64,000 nt of DNA. Source: JAZKHE01 sp040385525. GTDB lineage: Bacteria; Bacteroidota; Bacteroidia; UBA4408. Both the position numbers and the translations under genes were made by a program. Where the stretch lies: positions 868,001-932,000 of the forward strand of contig JAZKHE010000002.1 of assembly GCA_040385525.1 (NCBI GenBank), read 5' to 3'. The notes beneath the pieces were generated by a model. The model saw only the letters and a list, made by a program, of their open reading frames with translations, was not told the origin of the DNA and did not search any database. Of this stretch, positions 34,537-42,545 are shown piece by piece. How positions within the stretch are numbered: the stretch's first letter is position 1; the number at the start of each line of letters is the position of its first letter.

Positions 34537-35409
34537 TTATAAAATATTTAAGCTTTGTTCTTTAATTTTTTCTAATTCGTCTTTCATTTGCACAACCAAT
34601 TTTTGCATATCGGCATCGTTAGCCTTAGAACCAATTGTGTTTATTTCTCTACCAATTTCTTGTGTTATAAAACCTAGTTTTCTTCCTTGATTTTGTTCTT
34701 CGTTAATGGTTTTGGTAAAATAATCTAAATGTGTTTTTAAGCGTGTTTTTTCTTCGGTAATATCTACTTTTTCAAAGTAATAAATTAATTCTTGCTCAAA
34801 ACGATTTTGATCTATTTTTTGTTCTTCAACAAACTCTAAAACATTTTTTTTAATCCGCTCGCGCAATTTAGTTTTTCTTTGTAAATCTAAACCTTCTGTT
34901 TGAATTAATAAATCGTTAATAATGCTTATGCGTTGCAATAAATCATTACACAAAGTATGCCCTTCGTCGTTTCTAAAATCATTAAATTTTTGTAGTGCTT
35001 TTTCTAAAGCAGACTTAATAATTAAAAACTCATCATCATTTAACTCGCTGCGTTCTACCTTCATAACATCAGGCATTTTTAATACCATTGGCAATAAAGA
35101 TTGATCTTTATCTCCTGTTAATTTTTGTAACTCAAGTAATTCGTTATAGTACGTTTTAACTAGTTCTTTATTTATGTTTACTTCCGATGAAACTTCTCCA
35201 TGCTCAATATAAATTAGCACATCTACTTTTCCGCGTTCAGCTTGTTTGGCAACAATAGTGCGTAATTCGTATTCTTTTTCTTTTAGTAATGATGGTATTC
35301 TGATATTTAAATCGAGTTGCTTATTGTTAAGCGATCTAATTTCTATATTAATACTTTTTCCATTTGCATCAACGATTTCTTTTCCGAAACCAGTCATTGA
35401 TTTTATCAT
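34537..35409 (-). CDS. yicC: YicC/YloC family endoribonuclease
   Basis: 290 residues, starting MIKSMTGFGK, the family signature. The C-terminal DUF1732 portion includes RKLGFITQEIGREINTIGSKAND. Family members degrade certain small RNAs and are metal dependent. Overlaps the stop of the DMT gene by 4 bases and abuts gmk, so the three are translationally coupled. Confidence 0.95.
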   Translation of the reverse strand: MIKSMTGFGKEIVDANGKSINIEIRSLNNKQLDLNIRIPSLLKEKEYELRTIVAKQAERGKVDVLIYIEHGEVSSEVNINKELVKTYYNELLELQKLTGDKDQSLLPMVLKMPDVMKVERSELNDDEFLIIKSALEKALQKFNDFRNDEGHTLCNDLLQRISIINDLLIQTEGLDLQRKTKLRERIKKNVLEFVEEQKIDQNRFEQELIYYFEKVDITEEKTRLKTHLDYFTKTINEEQNQGRKLGFITQEIGREINTIGSKANDADMQKLVVQMKDELEKIKEQSLNIL

Positions 35410-36308
35410 ATTTTTTTAAAATATTTTATTGGATTAAAACTAACCAAATATACACCAACAAAAATTAATAATGCGGCACAAACTTTATAAAAACTAAGTT
35501 CGTCTTTTTTACTGATTATAGCAATTAATGAAGCTAAAATTGGTTGCAGATAAATGTAAATGCTTACAACAGTTGGCGATAGCTGTTTTAAGGCGTAGGT
35601 GTTTAAAAAGTAAGCTAAAAAAGTTACACCAATTACAACAAAAGCTATAGATGCGTAGGCTTGTGATGGCATATTTGCCCAATCAATTAATTGAAACTCA
35701 TTAAAACCTACTGGAATTACTATTAAAGAACCAAACAAAAACGACCATTTAATAACTGTTAGTGTTGAATATTTTTGCATTAACGATTTTACAATCACTA
35801 AATAAATTCCCCACGAAAGTGCGTTTATTAAAATAAAAAAATCACCTAAAGGATTTGATTGACTTACTGAAGTTATGGCTGTGTTTTGAAAAATAAGTAA
35901 TAATGCACCCGACAAACCAATAAAAACACCAACAATTTTTACCCAAGTTAATTTTTCTTTAATTGCAAAAAAAGAAATTATTAAAACTAAAATTGGTGTA
36001 CACAGCATCATAATTGCTGCATTAATTGGCGATGTTAAACTTAAACCTTTAAAAAACAAAAGTTGATTTACAGCTACTCCAAAAATACCGCAAGCAATAA
36101 GTCTTGGGAAATCTTTTTTCTCAATTTTTTCTTGTTTAAAAAATAACGAAACCAACCAATACAAAACTAGTGCGCCAATAACTCTTAAAATTATAAATGC
36201 AAATGGCTGAACATATTGCGGCATAACACTTTTGGCAATAGTGTAATTTGCACCATAAATTAGTGCGGCTAACCATAAAGCAATATGAGAAATTAGTTTA
36301 GCATTCAT
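35406..36308 (-). CDS. EamA/DMT-family transporter
   Basis: 300 residues, ten transmembrane helices in two EamA repeats (about 8-142 and 158-295). LWLAALIYGANYTIAKSVMP and the later AYFLNTYALKQLSPTVVSIYIYLQP are typical of the drug/metabolite exporters. Substrate unknown. It overlaps yicC by 4 bases. Confidence 0.93.
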   Translation of the reverse strand: MNAKLISHIALWLAALIYGANYTIAKSVMPQYVQPFAFIILRVIGALVLYWLVSLFFKQEKIEKKDFPRLIACGIFGVAVNQLLFFKGLSLTSPINAAIMMLCTPILVLIISFFAIKEKLTWVKIVGVFIGLSGALLLIFQNTAITSVSQSNPLGDFFILINALSWGIYLVIVKSLMQKYSTLTVIKWSFLFGSLIVIPVGFNEFQLIDWANMPSQAYASIAFVVIGVTFLAYFLNTYALKQLSPTVVSIYIYLQPILASLIAIISKKDELSFYKVCAALLIFVGVYLVSFNPIKYFKKI

Positions 36309-36338
36309 TCAATTAATTTATAAATGCTAAATTATTTA

Positions 36339-36695
36339 TTAAAAGTTTAGTAAAGCATCTTTGGCGCCTTCTATCATTTTTTTAGAGCTTCCAATAAAAA
36401 TTTTGTTGCCACTAACAACTACAGGTCTTTTAATAAAAGTATATTCTTCTAACATGTATTTTTTAAAATCGTGCTCAGTAAGTTGTTTTTTATCTAAGCC
36501 CCACATTCTGTATTTCATAGCTATTTTGCTAAACAAAGCTTCATAACTTCCTGCAAGTTTTGACAACTCATCTAATTGTTTTTCTGAAACTTGTTCTGTT
36601 TTTACATCTTGCATTACAACATCGGTTCCGGGTTTCAGTTCGTGTAAAATTCTTTTACAAGTGGTGCATGTTGTAAGGTAAAATATTTTTTTCAT
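36339..36695 (-). CDS. ArsC/Spx-family thioredoxin-fold protein
   Basis: 118 residues. It starts MKKIFYLTTCTTCKRIL; Cys10 and Cys13 make the CxxC active site and the C-terminal part has FIKRPVVVSGNKIFIG with the family RP. This suits the arsenate-reductase-related YffB/ArsC/Spx group. Arsenate reduction is not established: the canonical CX5R site is lacking. Confidence 0.88.
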   Translation of the reverse strand: MKKIFYLTTCTTCKRILHELKPGTDVVMQDVKTEQVSEKQLDELSKLAGSYEALFSKIAMKYRMWGLDKKQLTEHDFKKYMLEEYTFIKRPVVVSGNKIFIGSSKKMIEGAKDALLNF

Positions 36696-36811
36696 AGCTA
36701 GGTTAAATCTATTTCGCTTAATGGTTTCTTTTAAAAAGTATGTAAAAATAGGATTCCGATTTGAATTTTTAAGTATAATTCTTACTTTGTAAAAAAATTA
36801 TTTTTCAACAC

Positions 36812-37894
36812 TTGAGCACACAAGCAAAAGATATTTTAAACCTTACAAAGCCTAGTAAAATACTCGTCCCAATAATTTTAGGATTGGGCGTTGCAAGTTG
36901 TCTGTTGGTCAGAAATTTTGATGCCAATGCGTTTTCAACAATTAGCTGGACTTGGCATTCTACCCTTTGGATTTTGTTGTCGTTTGTTATGGTAGTAATT
37001 AGAGATTGGGCTTACATGGTTCGAATAAGAGTTCTTACCAATAACGAATTAACTTGGAAAAAGTCGTTTGAAGTAATTATGCTTTGGGAATTTTGCTCTG
37101 CAATTATTCCTCCAGTTTTGGGCGGTGGCTTTGCATTTGCCATCTATATTTTAAACAAAGAAAAAATTTCGATGGGGCGTTCCATTTCCGTAATCATGTT
37201 TACATCGTTTTTAGACGGAATGTTCTTTGCCTTAATAGCGCCTATTGTTTATTTTACGCTGGGGCACGATTTGCTTTTTGGGGTTATTGAACAAGGCGAT
37301 GCTGCAAAATTATCTTACGGATTGGGTTTGGCTTATTTTTTCTGGGTAGTTTATTTTGTGGTGTTAGCCTATAAAATTTTGGTGGCTTATGCTTTGTTTA
37401 TAAATGCTACAGCTGTAAAAATATTTTTAATGAAAATTTTCTCTATTGGTTTTTTAAAAAAATGGAAAGAGCAAGCTACCAAAACCGGCATCGAAATGGA
37501 AATTGCAGCCCTAGAATTAAAACAACAAAAAGGAGGTTATTGGTTAAAATCTTTTGCAGCTACTTGCGTGAGTTGGTCGGCGCGATTTATAATTATTAAT
37601 TGTATAATAAAAGCCTTTAGTAATGTTAATTTTAGTCATTATGTAGTGTATGCACGCCAAGTAGTTATGGGAATAATTAACATAGCAAGCCCAACGCCTG
37701 GCGGAGCAGGATTAGCAGAGTGGTTGTTTGGTAAATTGCTTGGCGAATTTTTACCAAGTGCAACATTAGCACTAACATTGGCTATGGTGTGGCGTTTAAT
37801 AAGCTATTACCCGTATTTGTTTGTTGGCGCTATAGTTATACCACGTTGGGTCAAAAGAGTGTTTACTAAACAAGAAATTGAATCAGAATCTTAA
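36812..37894 (+). CDS. Lysylphosphatidylglycerol synthase-type/flippase-like membrane protein
   Basis: 360 residues with about eight transmembrane helices and the LPG_synthase_TM/UPF0104 signature PTPGGAGLAEWLFG near residues 288-304, plus EFCSAIIPPVLGGGFAFAIYIL. Such proteins are membrane domains of lipid or glycan flippase-like systems. The start is a TTG at 36812; no ATG is near, and a TTACTTTG box lies about 15 bases upstream. A catalytic synthetase domain is absent. Confidence 0.88.
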   Translation: MSTQAKDILNLTKPSKILVPIILGLGVASCLLVRNFDANAFSTISWTWHSTLWILLSFVMVVIRDWAYMVRIRVLTNNELTWKKSFEVIMLWEFCSAIIPPVLGGGFAFAIYILNKEKISMGRSISVIMFTSFLDGMFFALIAPIVYFTLGHDLLFGVIEQGDAAKLSYGLGLAYFFWVVYFVVLAYKILVAYALFINATAVKIFLMKIFSIGFLKKWKEQATKTGIEMEIAALELKQQKGGYWLKSFAATCVSWSARFIIINCIIKAFSNVNFSHYVVYARQVVMGIINIASPTPGGAGLAEWLFGKLLGEFLPSATLALTLAMVWRLISYYPYLFVGAIVIPRWVKRVFTKQEIESES

Positions 37895-37924
37895 CTTTGT
37901 ATAAAAAATATAAATTCATTTATT

Positions 37925-39085
37925 ATGAAAGACACAAGCCATTTAAAATTCGGGACTAAAGCTATACATGCAGGTCAGGAGCCTGACCCAACTACAGGAG
38001 CAATTATGACTCCTATTTTTCAAACCTCTACTTTTGTGCAAGAGTCGCCCGGTAAACATAAAGGTTATGCTTACGCACGCGGAAAAAACCCTACACGTTC
38101 GGCATTAGAAAAATGTTTGGCAGCTTTAGAAAACGCAAAATACGGTTTGTGTTTTAGTAGCGGAATGGGTGCAATTGATGCCATTGTGAAAATGTTGCGC
38201 CCCGGTGATGAAATTATTACTGGTAACGATTTGTACGGAGGTTCGTACCGAATGTTTACAAAAGTATTTGCAAACTATGGTATTAAATTTCATTTTATAG
38301 ATTTAACCGATGCTAATAATATTACAAAATTTATTAACGCTAACACAAAATTAATTTGGGTTGAAACACCTACCAATCCTACTATGCAGATAGTAGATAT
38401 TGAAGCTTGCGCAAAAATTGCAAAAGCAAACAATTTAATTTTAGCAGTTGATAATACTTTTGCATCACCTTATTTACAAAATCCGTTAGATTTAGGTGCG
38501 CACATTGTTATGCACTCTGCAACAAAATATTTAGGCGGACACTCCGATGTAATTATGGGAGCTTTAATGCTTAACGACGATAAAATTTATGAGCAATTAG
38601 CATTTATACACAACTCGTGTGGCGCTACACCTGGACCAATGGATAGCTTTTTAGTTTTACGCGGACTAAAAACATTGCACTTGCGAATGAAAGCGCATTG
38701 CGAAAACGGTAAACAAATAGCACACTTTTTAAGCACACATCCAAAAATAGAAAAAGTGTATTGGCCAGGTTTTGAAAATCATCCAAACCACGCTATTGCT
38801 AAAAAACAAATGAAAGATTTTGGTGGTATGATTTCTATTGTGTTAAAAGGCGCAAGTTTAGAAGATACCTTTAAGTTTGCTTCATCGTTTAAAGTGTTTT
38901 CGTTGGCAGAATCATTAGGCGGCGTAGAGAGTTTAATAAACCACCCCGCAACTATGACGCATGCTTCTATACCAAAAGACGAACGCGAAAAAGCAGGCGT
39001 GGTAGATTCTTTATTGCGTTTAAGCGTTGGAGTAGAAGACATAGAAGATTTGATGAATGATTTGAAATCGGTTTTGGGAAACTAA
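37925..39085 (+). CDS. Cys/Met metabolism PLP-dependent enzyme (cystathionine gamma-synthase/lyase type)
   Basis: 386 residues. A fold-type I PLP enzyme; SATKYLGGHSDVIMG contains the Schiff-base Lys201, and Asp176 (AVDNTFAS) binds the pyridine nitrogen. It makes or cleaves cystathionine in transsulfuration or sulfhydrylation. Synthase versus lyase cannot be told from motifs. It starts 30 bases after the membrane protein gene. Confidence 0.95.
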   Translation: MKDTSHLKFGTKAIHAGQEPDPTTGAIMTPIFQTSTFVQESPGKHKGYAYARGKNPTRSALEKCLAALENAKYGLCFSSGMGAIDAIVKMLRPGDEIITGNDLYGGSYRMFTKVFANYGIKFHFIDLTDANNITKFINANTKLIWVETPTNPTMQIVDIEACAKIAKANNLILAVDNTFASPYLQNPLDLGAHIVMHSATKYLGGHSDVIMGALMLNDDKIYEQLAFIHNSCGATPGPMDSFLVLRGLKTLHLRMKAHCENGKQIAHFLSTHPKIEKVYWPGFENHPNHAIAKKQMKDFGGMISIVLKGASLEDTFKFASSFKVFSLAESLGGVESLINHPATMTHASIPKDEREKAGVVDSLLRLSVGVEDIEDLMNDLKSVLGN

Positions 39086-39218
39086 TTTAAAGTTTAAGAT
39101 TCAAAGTTTAAAGTTGGGAGAAATTCCAACTTTTTTTTCTGAATAAAAAAAATGCAAATCAATATACGTTGTTTGCTGGTATAGATAATTTTTATTAGTT
39201 TTAATAAAAATAAATCCA

Positions 39219-39692
39219 ATGAAAAATTTAGTTTTTATTATCTCTTTATTGTCGCTTTTTATTTCGTCTTGTAAAAAAGAAGAAGTAAAACAAGATCCTT
39301 ATGCTTGGATAGACAATTATACTGGTAATTTTAAGTTTTCTATTTCTGAAGAATCATTTCAACCAGGAGATCCATTCGGAGGTTTTTTTCAAAGTACTAC
39401 ATCTACTAAAAATTATGAGGCAGAAGGCACAATATCTCGAATTAATGAAAAAAACTTAATTAAAATTCAAATTGGTGGATTTATGATTGATAGTTTAATT
39501 ATTGACGAAAATAAAAATTTTTCATATACATTCAATGACGGCGGACAGTGTGGTGGTAATACAGAAGAAATTACGGGTATGTACGTTATTAACAGAGATA
39601 GTGTTTCTTTTTCATATATTTCTTATTATTATAGGTGCGATGGAATGAGAAATCACTTTAAGAAAAACGCTGTAGGAACTAGACTTCCTTGA
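39219..39692 (+). CDS. Lipoprotein of unknown function
   Basis: 157 residues. The signal ends at a lipobox (LFISSC, Cys18), followed by a beta-rich domain with GNFKFSISEESFQPGDPFGGFF and a late NDGGQCGGNTEEITGMYVI. No recognised family. The gap to the AbiE genes holds a palindromic repeat and an operator. Confidence 0.75.
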   Translation: MKNLVFIISLLSLFISSCKKEEVKQDPYAWIDNYTGNFKFSISEESFQPGDPFGGFFQSTTSTKNYEAEGTISRINEKNLIKIQIGGFMIDSLIIDENKNFSYTFNDGGQCGGNTEEITGMYVINRDSVSFSYISYYYRCDGMRNHFKKNAVGTRLP

Positions 39693-39730
39693 TTTGCAAT
39701 ACGTATTAAATTAGACTCATTCTAACCTTT

Positions 39731-39755
39731 CTGGCGCAAGCGTCCGCTTGAGCTG
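39731..39755. repeat. Dispersed-type palindrome CAAGCG/CGCTTG
   Basis: CTGGCGCAAGCGTCCGCTTG contains a perfect 6-bp stem CAAGCG TC CGCTTG (39737-39750). From memory similar sequences recur in Bacteroidota intergenic regions. Confidence 0.5.
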
Positions 39756-39791
39756 TAATTAAAATACAAATATGTAATATTTTAAACAGAT

Positions 39792-39873
39792 AATCGGAAT
39801 TAATACGATTTTCTATTGTTTATTTTACAATTAATTGTTAAAATAGTTGCAATTAATCGGAAAAAATCCGATT
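39792..39873 (+). promoter_or_regulatory. Two matching operators ahead of abiEi
   Basis: AATCGGA-N5-TACGATT (39792-39810) and AATCGGA-N5-TCCGATT (39855-39873) have identical spacing and lie 63 bases apart. The second is a perfect inverted repeat lying over the -33 region. They suit autorepression by the AbiEi N-terminal DNA-binding domain, as known for other AbiE systems. Confidence 0.7.
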
Positions 39874-39882
39874 ATTGCATAA

Positions 39883-39890
39883 TAATTTTG
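39883..39890 (+). promoter_or_regulatory. abiE -7 box and leaderless start
   Basis: TAATTTTG lies only 4 bases before the GTG start of abiEi at 39895, so the transcript probably begins at or within a few bases of the start codon. Confidence 0.65.
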
Positions 39891-39894
39891 CATT

Positions 39895-40533
39895 GTGGAA
39901 TTTAGAAGACTAATAAAAGAATACGCCGAAATACCTGTTTCTCACAGTTTGTTGATGGATGCGCTTGTTGAGTACAATCGCCCCAACGATAAAATAAGTG
40001 AGTTGCTAAAAAGTGGCGCACTAATTTCTGTAAAAAGAGGTTTGTATCTTTTTGGTACAGATTTAGATTTGGCTGTTCCCGAGCCATTTTTAATTGCTAA
40101 TCATTTGCGTGGGCCAAGTTATGTTTCGTTGGAGTCTGCTTTGTCTTATTGGGGTTTAATACCAGAGCGTGTGCACGAAATTACTTCTGCAACGCTAAAA
40201 ACTTCAAAAAAATATAATGCAGAAGCAGGTCGATTTAGTTTTTATCATTTGCCTTCGCCGTATTATTCTTTTGGAATACAAAGTGTGCAACTTACTCCAA
40301 AACAAACCGTGCTTATGGCTTCGCGCGAAAAAGCAGTTTGCGACAAAGTAATTTTAACCTCGGGTGTTTTGTTAAGAAGCGTTAGTCAAACAAAAGATTT
40401 TTTGCTAAACGATATGCGTATGGACGAAGAAATTTTACAAAGTTTAAATACTACAACTATCGCTTCGTGGATTGATGACGCACCAAAAAGTAATAGTATT
40501 GCAATGCTTATTAAAACATTAAATACGCTATGA
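39895..40533 (+). CDS. abiEi: AbiEi family antitoxin and transcriptional regulator
   Basis: 212 residues. An N-terminal winged-helix domain (about 1-55, LIKEYAEIPVSHSLLMDAL, LLKSGALISVKRGLYLFG) and the AbiEi antitoxin domain (GPSYVSLESALSYWGLIPERV, then FYHLPSPYYSFGIQ and REKAVCDKVILTSGV). Type IV antitoxin: it counters the nucleotidyltransferase toxin without a stable complex and represses the operon. GTG start chosen because the -7 box precedes it directly. It overlaps abiEii by 4 bases. Confidence 0.9.
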   Translation: MEFRRLIKEYAEIPVSHSLLMDALVEYNRPNDKISELLKSGALISVKRGLYLFGTDLDLAVPEPFLIANHLRGPSYVSLESALSYWGLIPERVHEITSATLKTSKKYNAEAGRFSFYHLPSPYYSFGIQSVQLTPKQTVLMASREKAVCDKVILTSGVLLRSVSQTKDFLLNDMRMDEEILQSLNTTTIASWIDDAPKSNSIAMLIKTLNTL

Positions 40534-41381
40534 TTAAAGAATGGATAGCAACATACAATCCGAAAAACGAAGACGAAACGTTGTCGGCTTTGCGCGAAAT
40601 TATGCAAGAAATAGCCCTTTCGGGATTATCGCGAACCGATTTTTTTGAAAGGGCTGCTTTTTATGGTGGCACTGCACTTCGCATTTTTTATGGATTAGAT
40701 AGATTTTCGGAAGACTTGGATTTCTCTTTGCTGGAGCCCGATGCAAACTTTTCGTTAGAGCCTTATTTTTCTGCCATTGTTACAGAATTTGAAGCTATTG
40801 GAATGACGGTAAGCATAAACGAAAAAGATAAAAAAATACAAACGAATGTTGAATCGGCTTTTTTAAAATCGGAAACCATTTGGAAAGAATTGATTTTAGA
40901 AGACATAGTAAAACAAGCAGGAATAAAATCGAACAAAGAAATAAAAATTAAAATAGAAGTTGACAGGCAGCCACCACTTGGTTTTGAAACCGAAGAAAAA
41001 TTGTTGTTGCGTCCGTTTTCGTTTTATGTAAAATGTTTTACGTTGCCGAGTTTGTTTGCAGGAAAAATGCACGCACTTTTATTTCGTAAATGGAAAAATC
41101 GCGTAAAAGGAAGAGATTGGTACGATTTAGAATGGTATATAAAAAACGGAGTAGCATTAGATGTAAGTCATTTTTTGCAACGCGCTAAAGATACAGGAGA
41201 TTGGAAAGCGAAAACTATTTCTCAAAAACAAATACTAGAAATACTAAACCAAAAAATTAATACAGTTTCATTCGATAATGTTAAGGAAGATGTTGTTCGA
41301 TTTATAAAAGACGATAAAGCACTTAAAATTTGGACTCCAACTTACTTTAATGATTTATCGAAGAAATTAAAGTTTAAGTAA
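40530..41381 (+). CDS. abiEii: AbiEii nucleotidyltransferase toxin
   Basis: 283 residues. The polymerase-beta-like site is complete: GGTALR (46-51), the RFSEDLDF segment with Asp62 and Asp64 as metal ligands, and a conserved KDKGRDWYDL-type motif (KGRDWYDLEWYIKNGV) near residues 193-208. Family toxins arrest growth on phage infection by modifying tRNA or using NTPs; here the substrate is unknown. Translated from an overlap with abiEi. Confidence 0.92.
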   Translation: MIKEWIATYNPKNEDETLSALREIMQEIALSGLSRTDFFERAAFYGGTALRIFYGLDRFSEDLDFSLLEPDANFSLEPYFSAIVTEFEAIGMTVSINEKDKKIQTNVESAFLKSETIWKELILEDIVKQAGIKSNKEIKIKIEVDRQPPLGFETEEKLLLRPFSFYVKCFTLPSLFAGKMHALLFRKWKNRVKGRDWYDLEWYIKNGVALDVSHFLQRAKDTGDWKAKTISQKQILEILNQKINTVSFDNVKEDVVRFIKDDKALKIWTPTYFNDLSKKLKFK

Positions 41382-41397
41382 AATATTTTAATTGTAA

Positions 41398-41428
41398 TTG
41401 ATTTTATCAAATAATTTACTTATCTTTG
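41398..41428 (+). promoter_or_regulatory. Promoter upstream of higB
   Basis: TTG (41398-41400) and TATCTTTG (41421-41428), 20 bases apart. Transcription would begin near 41433, just before the left TTATGCGT repeat. Confidence 0.7.
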
Positions 41429-41440
41429 ACGTAAGTATCG

Positions 41441-41448
41441 TTATGCGT
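41441..41448 (+). repeat. Left copy of an 8-base direct repeat flanking higBA
   Basis: TTATGCGT here and again at 42050-42057, where it contains the thioesterase ATG CGT start. The spacing fits a duplication made on insertion of the TA module. Confidence 0.45.
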
Positions 41449-41452
41449 TAGT

Positions 41453-41734
41453 ATGATAATTTCCTTTGGTAATAAAGAAACGGAAAAAGTTTGGGAGGGT
41501 GAAAGAATAAAAAGTCCTTCAACTGAGATTCAGGAAATAGCTCGACGAAAGCTAAGAATGTTGAATAACTCGCAGAATATTAACGATTTGATGATACCTC
41601 CTTCTAATGAATTAGAAAAATTAAAAGGAGATTTAAAAGATTATTATTCTATTCGTATAAATAATCAATGGCGGATTATTTTTAAATGGAATAACGGAAA
41701 TGCTGAAGAAGTAGAAATTATCGATTATCATTAA
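41453..41734 (+). CDS. higB: HigB-type RelE-family toxin
   Basis: 93 residues. RelE/ParE fold typical of HigB: IISFGNKETEKVWEGERIKS, LRMLNNSQNINDLMIPPSN and the final WRIIFKWNNGNAEEVEIIDYH. A ribosome-dependent mRNA interferase. The toxin precedes the antitoxin, as in HigBA. A 12-base gap separates it from higA. Confidence 0.93.
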   Translation: MIISFGNKETEKVWEGERIKSPSTEIQEIARRKLRMLNNSQNINDLMIPPSNELEKLKGDLKDYYSIRINNQWRIIFKWNNGNAEEVEIIDYH

Positions 41735-41746
41735 AAGTTTAAAATA

Positions 41747-42046
41747 ATGAAAACACTAAAAAACATTCATCCAGGGGAAGTGCTTTTACAGGAGTTTTTA
41801 CTTCCGTTGGAAATAAGTGCTTATAGGTTAGCAAAAGATATTGCAATTCCTCAAACACGTATTTCTCTAATTATTAAAGGAGAACGAAGAGTAACAGCTG
41901 ATACGGCTTTGCGACTTTCTAAATATTTTGGTAATAGCGCAAAATTTTGGTTAGGCTTGCAAGATGATTATGACATTGAAGATGAAATAGTGCAAAAGAA
42001 AAAAGAACTAAATGCAATAAAGCAATACAATAAATCAGCAGCATAA
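41747..42046 (+). CDS. higA: HigA-type antitoxin, XRE family
   Basis: 99 residues. It begins MKTLKNIHPGEVLLQEFL, the standard HigA addiction-module opening, and contains an HTH (about 25-65, LAKDIAIPQTRISLIIKGERRVTADTA). Neutralises HigB and represses the promoter. It ends 5 bases before the thioesterase start, within the right direct repeat region. Confidence 0.94.
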   Translation: MKTLKNIHPGEVLLQEFLLPLEISAYRLAKDIAIPQTRISLIIKGERRVTADTALRLSKYFGNSAKFWLGLQDDYDIEDEIVQKKKELNAIKQYNKSAA

Positions 42047-42049
42047 TAT

Positions 42050-42057
42050 TTATGCGT
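42050..42057 (+). repeat. Right copy of the direct repeat flanking higBA
   Basis: TTATGCGT; see 41441-41448. It contains the start codon of the thioesterase gene (ATG at 42052). Confidence 0.45.
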
Positions 42058-42471
42058 ATTAAATTAGATTTCCCAGAAAAGGTAGTTTTTACAACAGAAA
42101 TTGCAGTAAGAATATCTGACGTAAATTATGGCGGACATTTAGGCAACGATGCTGTTTTATCGCTTGCACACGAAGCGCGTTTACAGTTTTTAAAATCGAT
42201 AAATTGTACCGAATTGAATTTATTTTGTGTTTCAATTATTATGGGTGATGCCGCTGTAGTATACAAAGCAGAGGCTTTTTATGGCGATGTGCTACAAATA
42301 CAAATTGCAATTGCAGATGTTTCTGCGCGTAGTTTTGATATTTATTATTCACTAAAAAATAAAAAAACGCAACAACAAATTGCTATTGTTAAAACGGGGA
42401 TAGTTTGTTTTGATTACGAAACTCGTAAAACAACAAACGTACCAACTGAGTTTGTAAATTTGTTTGCGTGA
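42052..42471 (+). CDS. Hotdog-fold (4HBT) acyl-CoA thioesterase
   Basis: 139 residues. Hotdog fold with VRISDVNYGGHLGNDAVLSLAHEARLQFL, which is the 4HBT family's D-x-N-GH segment. It hydrolyses an acyl-CoA or acyl-ACP of unknown chain. It now sits directly downstream of higA and may depend on the higBA promoter. Confidence 0.92.
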   Translation: MRIKLDFPEKVVFTTEIAVRISDVNYGGHLGNDAVLSLAHEARLQFLKSINCTELNLFCVSIIMGDAAVVYKAEAFYGDVLQIQIAIADVSARSFDIYYSLKNKKTQQQIAIVKTGIVCFDYETRKTTNVPTEFVNLFA

Positions 42472-42478
42472 TTGATAA

Positions 42479-42503
42479 AGATGCTTCGTGCCTCAGCATG
42501 ACA
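42479..42503 (-). repeat. Dispersed 25-base repeat, copy 1
   Basis: On the minus strand the copy at 60615-60639 is matched with two differences (TGCTGAGGCACG against TGCTGACGCAGG inside an otherwise identical 25-mer). ATGC/GCAT ends can form a small hairpin. A familiar dispersed repeat in Bacteroidota, from memory. Confidence 0.6.
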
Positions 42504-42506
42504 ATT

Positions 42507-42545
42507 AAAAAAAATCCCGAACAATTTGTTCGGGATTTTTTTGTT
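42507..42545. terminator. Bidirectional terminator thioesterase/glnN
   Basis: ATCCCGAACAA and TTGTTCGGGAT form a strong stem with A and T runs on both sides, serving the convergent thioesterase and glnN genes. Confidence 0.85.

Noticed and set aside
36339..36695. Functional arsenate reductase.
   Set aside because: The CxxC site fits the wider ArsC/Spx fold family but no arsenic genes are near and the typical ArsC motif is absent; only the family is called.
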